In this document: positions 4,856 to 6,415 of the stretch, piece after piece
How positions within the stretch are numbered: the first letter of the stretch is position 1
How the letters are laid out: each line of letters opens with the position of its first letter
DNA from: JALZAA01 sp036005605
GTDB taxonomy: Bacteria; Actinomycetota; Acidimicrobiia; IMCC26256; JACDBD01
NCBI GenBank assembly: GCA_036005605.1
Contig: DASYQJ010000228.1
Span: 1 to 6,415 of the forward strand
DNA length: 6,415 nt
Direction: 5' to 3'
The notes under the pieces: model-generated
What the model was told of the DNA's origin: nothing
What the model saw: the letters and a program-made list of their open reading frames with translations, nothing else
Database searches by the model: none
Translations under genes and position numbers: made by a program

Positions 4856-5779
4856 TCACCACTCCACCTCGGAGCAGCCGGTGTGGTCGTCCGGCTCGAC
4901 CTGGAGCGTGGCGTGCGCGATGTCGTAACCCTCGCGGAGCACGTCGCGCGCCCGGTCGAGCACCCCGTGCGCGTCGGTGCCGGCCGTGACCATCAGGTGT
5001 GCGCTGGCGACGTCCATCTCGGAGGTCAGGGTCCAGACGTGGAGATCGTGCACGTCGACGACCCCTGGCACGCCGGCGAGATCGGCCTGGAGACGCCCGA
5101 CGTCGAAACCGGCCGGCGCGGCCTGGATCAGGATGCGCACGGCGCTCGCCGCGAGACGCCAGGCCCGGGGCACGATCCACACGCCGATCGCGATGGCGAC
5201 AATGGCGTCGATCGGCTCCCAGTCCGTGACGGCGATGACGACGCCGGCGACGATGACGCCGAGCGAGGCCACCGAGTCGGCGAGTACGTCGACGTAGGCG
5301 CCCTCGACGTTGAGGCTCCGGCCGGCGCCGCTGCGCAGCAGCACGACCGAGACGACGTTGACGAGCAGGCCGAGGACGGCCACCACGAGCATCGGCCCCG
5401 CCTCGACGGACGGCTCTGAATCAAGGCGCAGCACCGCCTCCACGAGGACGTACCCGGTGACCACGAAGAGGAGGACGGCGTTGGCGAGCGCAGCGAGGAT
5501 CTCGAGCCGGTAGAGCCCGAAGGTGCGCGACCGGTCGCCGCCGGCGCGGTCGGCGAGGCGGATCGCCGCCAGCGCCATGCCGATGCCGACGGCGTCGGTG
5601 AGCAGGTGGGCGGCGTCCGACAGGAGCGCGAGCGACCCGGCGAGGAACGCGGTGACCGCTTCGACCACGAGGAAGGCCGCCGCGAGCACGAACGCGATGC
5701 GGAGCCGCCCGGCGTACCGCGCGCCTGCCCGCCCCGTGGGGGTGGCGTGACCGTGCCGGTCCGCGTGACTGTGCGCCAC
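4856..5779 (-). CDS. CDF-family cation exporter, CzcD/ZitB type
   Basis: This 307-residue protein has a His-rich N-terminus (AHSHADRHGHA), six membrane helices (about 27-219) and a cytoplasmic C-terminal domain with VDVHDLHVWTLTSEMDVASA and HATLQVE. It exports zinc or related divalent cations by exchange for protons. In TM2 the transport site reads LLSDAAHLLTDAVG (His58, Asp62). In TM5 it is AYVDVLADSVAS (Asp164, Asp168), where typical Zn-type members have His-x3-Asp. The RTFGLYRLEILAALAN stretch is standard for the family. His244, His247, His261 and His289 in the C-terminal domain may bind regulatory metal. GTG at 5779 gives the His-rich start. There is no Shine-Dalgarno, but TACCAT ends 7 bases before the GTG. 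It is 19 bp downstream of the znuA-like gene. Confidence 0.93.
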   Translation of the reverse strand: MAHSHADRHGHATPTGRAGARYAGRLRIAFVLAAAFLVVEAVTAFLAGSLALLSDAAHLLTDAVGIGMALAAIRLADRAGGDRSRTFGLYRLEILAALANAVLLFVVTGYVLVEAVLRLDSEPSVEAGPMLVVAVLGLLVNVVSVVLLRSGAGRSLNVEGAYVDVLADSVASLGVIVAGVVIAVTDWEPIDAIVAIAIGVWIVPRAWRLAASAVRILIQAAPAGFDVGRLQADLAGVPGVVDVHDLHVWTLTSEMDVASAHLMVTAGTDAHGVLDRARDVLREGYDIAHATLQVEPDDHTGCSEVEW

Positions 5780-5786
5780 GGGCTCG

Positions 5787-5792
5787 ATGGTA
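5787..5792 (-). promoter_or_regulatory. Candidate -10 box TACCAT for CDF exporter gene
   Basis: TACCAT ends 7 bases before the GTG at 5779, in the 19-bp gap after the znuA-like stop, with no Shine-Dalgarno. This would let the exporter be transcribed separately from the binding-protein gene. Confidence 0.5.
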
Positions 5793-5798
5793 CGGGCG

Positions 5799-6415
5799 TT
5801 ACGGGCAACCGAGCGCGGTTGCGATCTTGCCGAGGTTGGCGTCCATCAGTGTGAAGTAGTCGGCCTTGTCGTCGCGCTCTCGCTTCGTGAGGCTCTCGAG
5901 GGGGCTGAGCACTTCCGTTCGCAACCCTCCTGCGTCGCGGGCGAGCGTCTGCGCGATGCGCGGCGAGACCGTCTCCTCAGTGAAGACGGTCGTGACGCCC
6001 TGGTCGCGGGCCAGCTGCGCGAGGTCGCCCAGGCGCGCCGGGTCTGGCTCCTGGTCCGGCGACAGGCCGGCCACGCCCTGCTGGTGCAGCCCGTAACGCG
6101 ACGCGAGGTAACCGAACGCCTCGTGCGAAGTGACGAGCAGGTCGCGCGCGCATCCGGCCAAGCGCTCGCGGTAGCGGGCGTCGAGCGCGGCCAGCTGGCC
6201 TTGGAGCGCACGAGCGTTGCGCTCGTACGTCGCAGCGCCCTTCGGGTCGGCGGCGGCGAGGCCGCGCTGCACCTCGCCGACGAGCTGCGACATCAACACG
6301 GGATCCAGCCACACGTGCGGGTCGAGACCACCGGCCTCCCCCTCCTTGGCGACCTTCTTCCCCTGGGCGTCGACGAGCTTGGGCAACAGCTCGACTGTCG
6401 GCCCGTCGCGCCGGT
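5799..6415 (-). CDS. Zinc ABC transporter substrate-binding protein (ZnuA-like), 5' end missing
   Basis: This is the C-terminal 204 residues of a cluster A-I metal-binding protein; the N-terminus runs off the right edge. Visible signature: GGLDPHVWLDPVLMSQLVGE (zinc-ligand His), then LLVTSHEAFGYLASRYGL (second His), VTTVFTEETVSPRIAQTL, and LRTEVLSPLESL near the end. These match the zinc/manganese receptor fold with its long connecting helix, where extracellular ligand loads a ZnuBC-type importer. The usual acidic ligand position late in the fold reads SPLE, so metal coordination may differ slightly. The permease and ATPase genes are not in the window and may lie to the right. It sits directly before the exporter gene on the same strand, which is unusual, since import and export proteins are normally opposed in regulation. 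The gene continues beyond 6415. Confidence 0.92.
   Translation of the reverse strand, partial: RRDGPTVELLPKLVDAQGKKVAKEGEAGGLDPHVWLDPVLMSQLVGEVQRGLAAADPKGAATYERNARALQGQLAALDARYRERLAGCARDLLVTSHEAFGYLASRYGLHQQGVAGLSPDQEPDPARLGDLAQLARDQGVTTVFTEETVSPRIAQTLARDAGGLRTEVLSPLESLTKRERDDKADYFTLMDANLGKIATALGCP

Noticed and set aside
4490..5419. 309-codon plus-strand frame opposite the exporter
   Set aside because: It is shadow coding, Asp/Arg/Gly-rich and without a domain, opposite a well supported transporter.

Overview
This is a 6.4 kb, very GC-rich, gene-dense chromosomal window. Codons end mostly in G or C, GTG starts are common, and long antisense shadow frames are everywhere. The protein set fits an actinobacterium, perhaps an acidimicrobial or related environmental lineage: a Fur-family regulator with the actinobacterial Zur look, a cysteine-less DksA/TraR protein, a double hot-dog MaoC dehydratase, and a MauE/DsbA redox pair. 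The lineage is inferred from composition and families only. No rRNA, tRNA, CRISPR array, insertion sequence or prophage gene is visible, and no stretch over 300 bases lacks a gene.

The left half (1-3041) is a minus-strand run. Read in the direction of transcription it is: a SirB1/transglutaminase-like protein, a stand-alone Lon substrate-binding-domain protein, a cysteine-less DksA/TraR-like protein, a MaoC-type dehydratase, a MoaD/ThiS-like sulfur carrier that apparently starts at CTG, and the first 27 codons of a further gene running off the left edge. The last four are tightly coupled: a TGATG overlap, a CTGA overlap and an 8-base overlap.

An 84-bp divergent promoter region (3042-3125) separates this run from the only plus-strand gene, a Fur-family metalloregulator that is probably Zur-like. 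That gene converges, with only 4 bp between stop codons, on a second minus-strand block (3595-6415). Read in the direction of transcription the block is: the end of a ZnuA-like zinc-binding protein (cut by the right edge), a CzcD-type cation diffusion facilitator, a MauE/DoxX-like membrane protein with a CGC motif, and a membrane-anchored DsbA-family thioredoxin-fold protein with a CPVC site.

Two themes link the right half: zinc balance (importer protein, exporter, candidate regulator) and extracytoplasmic thiol chemistry (MauE plus DsbA). Across the window, TACNNT hexamers lie 6-7 nt before four start codons that lack a Shine-Dalgarno sequence, which suggests leaderless transcripts. A fifth lies farther upstream of a gene that does have one. 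I see no clearly new defence or mobile system. The most unusual points are the cysteine-free DksA-like protein, the HD/DD metal site of the exporter, the CTG-started MoaD gene, and the paired D-x4-H motifs in the MaoC protein.
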